Shown here: in pieces, positions 40,771-41,683 of the stretch | Layout of the letters: every line of letters begins with the position of its first letter | Numbering within the stretch: position 1 is the stretch's first letter | Notes under the pieces: generated by a model | Databases searched by the model: none | The model's input: the letters and a program-made list of their open reading frames with translations, nothing else | Told to the model about the DNA's origin: nothing | Made by a program: the position numbers and the translations under genes | Origin: Gloeobacterales cyanobacterium ES-bin-313 | GTDB lineage: Bacteria; Cyanobacteriota; Cyanobacteriia; Gloeobacterales; Gloeobacteraceae | Assembly: GCA_014379585.1 (NCBI GenBank) | Contig: JACMLN010000021.1 | Span: 1 to 41,683 of the forward strand | Direction of reading: 5' to 3' | Length of the DNA: 41,683 nt

Positions 40771-41075
40771 GCCGCTACTGCTCCCGTCACAAAAGTTGTT
40801 CTGTTCATTGTAACTGTTCAGCTAATTTGATGTCTTTGTTATCACTTCCTGAAAGTAGTAAGCATCAAGCGGTGAAGAGCTATTGGTAAACCTTACTAAA
40901 AATCTTTACCCTCAGGGTTTCAGGCTTTGCGAAGGAGAAACGACTTGCGGCATAAATCAAAAATAGGGACTTTTGACCTCAAAGGTGATAAGTTGTTCGA
41001 GCAGTGCCCTAGGGAAATCTGCGGATATCCTCGGATTGGGTAGCTTGCTGAAACATTCTGAGACAGGCAGAAGTG
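40771..41075. other. Divergent intergenic region, rseP / WGR gene
   Basis: About 305 nt between divergent genes. It must include both promoters, but I see no convincing -35/-10 pair, RNA gene or strong hairpin. A 77-codon minus-strand frame (40920-41153) overlaps the WGR gene start and looks accidental. Confidence 0.4.
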
Positions 41076-41683
41076 ATGAGCGAACGTATTTTTCAGTTTG
41101 AAGACGAGAAATCCAAAAAGTTTTGGGCGGTCAGTCTGGACGACAAGAGCCACACAGTGCGCTATGGACGAACAGGAACAGCTGGCCAGACCCAGACCAA
41201 AGACTTTCCTAGTGCAGAAGCAGCGAAGCTTTCCTACGACAAACTTGTCGCGGAAAAAGTGAAAAAAGGCTACGTCGAGTCTTCCGATGCTGCACTACAA
41301 ACACCACAAGGTTTCGCCACTCCAAAAAAAGAGGCTGTGGCCAAACCCGAAGCTTCTTCACCTTCCTCAGAGCAGAACACAGAAACAGAAATTTCCTCGT
41401 CATTGTCAAACCAATCGACAGAAACGATTCAACGGCAAACGGCAGAGATTGATCTTGACTCTCTTCAGGTTGAAAGACGAATAGACCTTGACCCACTTGA
41501 CTATCTTTGGGTCAGTGGCTCACCCGAAAAGCCCTGGCCACGTCCCCAACCTCCTGCTTTTGATCGCGCAAATTGCGAAGCGAGATTGGCAAAGGCACGG
41601 CCAGATACGACGAGTGCGTCCAGTTGGTACTATTGGCGTTGGGATAAAGCCAGAATTGCCAAGGTGCTCACCCAAGAAGAGGC
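41076..41683 (+). CDS. WGR-domain protein, MolR-like, cut by window end
   Basis: Open from the ATG at 41076 through the end of the window (about 202 codons seen, no stop). Residues 1-75 are a WGR domain: RIFQFEDEKSKKFWAVSLD, then HTVRYGRTGTAGQTQTKDF, then AKLSYDKLVAEKVKKGYVE, with Tyr in place of the signature Trp (YGR). WGR domains occur in PARPs, where they bind DNA ends, and in bacterial MolR/YehI-type proteins. A Ser/Glu/Gln-rich linker (about 78-120) follows, then a second region (LDYLWVSGSPEKPWPRPQ) of unknown fold. MolR-like regulator is the best guess; the missing C-terminus would decide. Confidence 0.8.
   Translation, partial: MSERIFQFEDEKSKKFWAVSLDDKSHTVRYGRTGTAGQTQTKDFPSAEAAKLSYDKLVAEKVKKGYVESSDAALQTPQGFATPKKEAVAKPEASSPSSEQNTETEISSSLSNQSTETIQRQTAEIDLDSLQVERRIDLDPLDYLWVSGSPEKPWPRPQPPAFDRANCEARLAKARPDTTSASSWYYWRWDKARIAKVLTQEE

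Noticed and set aside
40920-41153. 77-codon minus-strand frame
   Set aside because: Overlaps the start of the clear WGR-domain gene and has no homology-like pattern.

Overview
The window is chromosomal DNA from a cyanobacterium. The strongest marker is sipA (DUF3148), a small regulator known only from cyanobacteria. A Tll0287-type heme c/HAMP protein, a PspA/Vipp1-family protein, many Ser/Thr and PAS-kinase signalling genes and a truA-linked ribosomal cluster agree with this. Base composition is moderate. An early-branching lineage such as the Gloeobacterales is my inference, prompted by the unusual ribosomal gene order; nothing here proves it. Coding density is high, most genes are complete, and I see no prophage, IS transposase or CRISPR array.

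Layout. 1-1100: small orphan genes and apparent gene remnants on the minus strand. 1161-5503: a GPH-type sugar:cation symporter divergent from a complete bacterial lipoxygenase, then an aldo/keto reductase. 5594-8668: a PspA/Vipp1-type membrane-maintenance gene with its own terminator, divergent from a CHAD-CYTH fusion that is coupled to a methyltransferase. 8771-16521: an envelope block with a SpoIID/LytB protein, a secreted subtilisin/sedolisin-like protease, a translationally coupled pair resembling PilP/PulC and an AMIN/PilQ-type protein, a small membrane protein and a large MscS channel. 16532-20128: a soluble six-PAS hybrid histidine kinase. 20633-25559: the alpha ribosomal cluster read right to left (rpmJ-rpsM-rpsK-rpsD-rpoA-rplQ-truA), followed by a zinc-ribbon protein and an ABC-2 permease, with a promoter directly upstream of rpmJ. 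25676-30062: msrA, a PhnD-like lipoprotein divergent from the Tll0287-HAMP protein, then a Ser/Thr kinase operon. 30136-34445: tRNA-Asp, tatC, yidD, two DnaA-box-like repeats, sipA, purC and a class A penicillin-binding protein. 34551-37795: a TetA-like exporter and an alginate-export-type outer-membrane barrel. 37935-41683: a GNAT acetyltransferase, a truncated second copy of part of rseP, a Uma2-family gene, palindromic repeats, intact rseP and the start of a WGR-domain protein.

How the parts work together. The best-supported joint themes are translation and transcription (alpha cluster, tRNA-Asp), export and membrane biogenesis (tatC, yidD, rseP, PspA, PBP1A, SpoIID) and signalling (hybrid kinase, STPK, heme sensor, SipA). 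The most promising leads for something undescribed are the PilP-like/AMIN-like pair, the PhnD-like/heme-HAMP/STPK neighbourhood, the subtilase with Glu at the catalytic His position, and the rseP partial duplication bracketing a Uma2 gene. I found no self-contained novel defence island. All family assignments were made by eye, without database searches.
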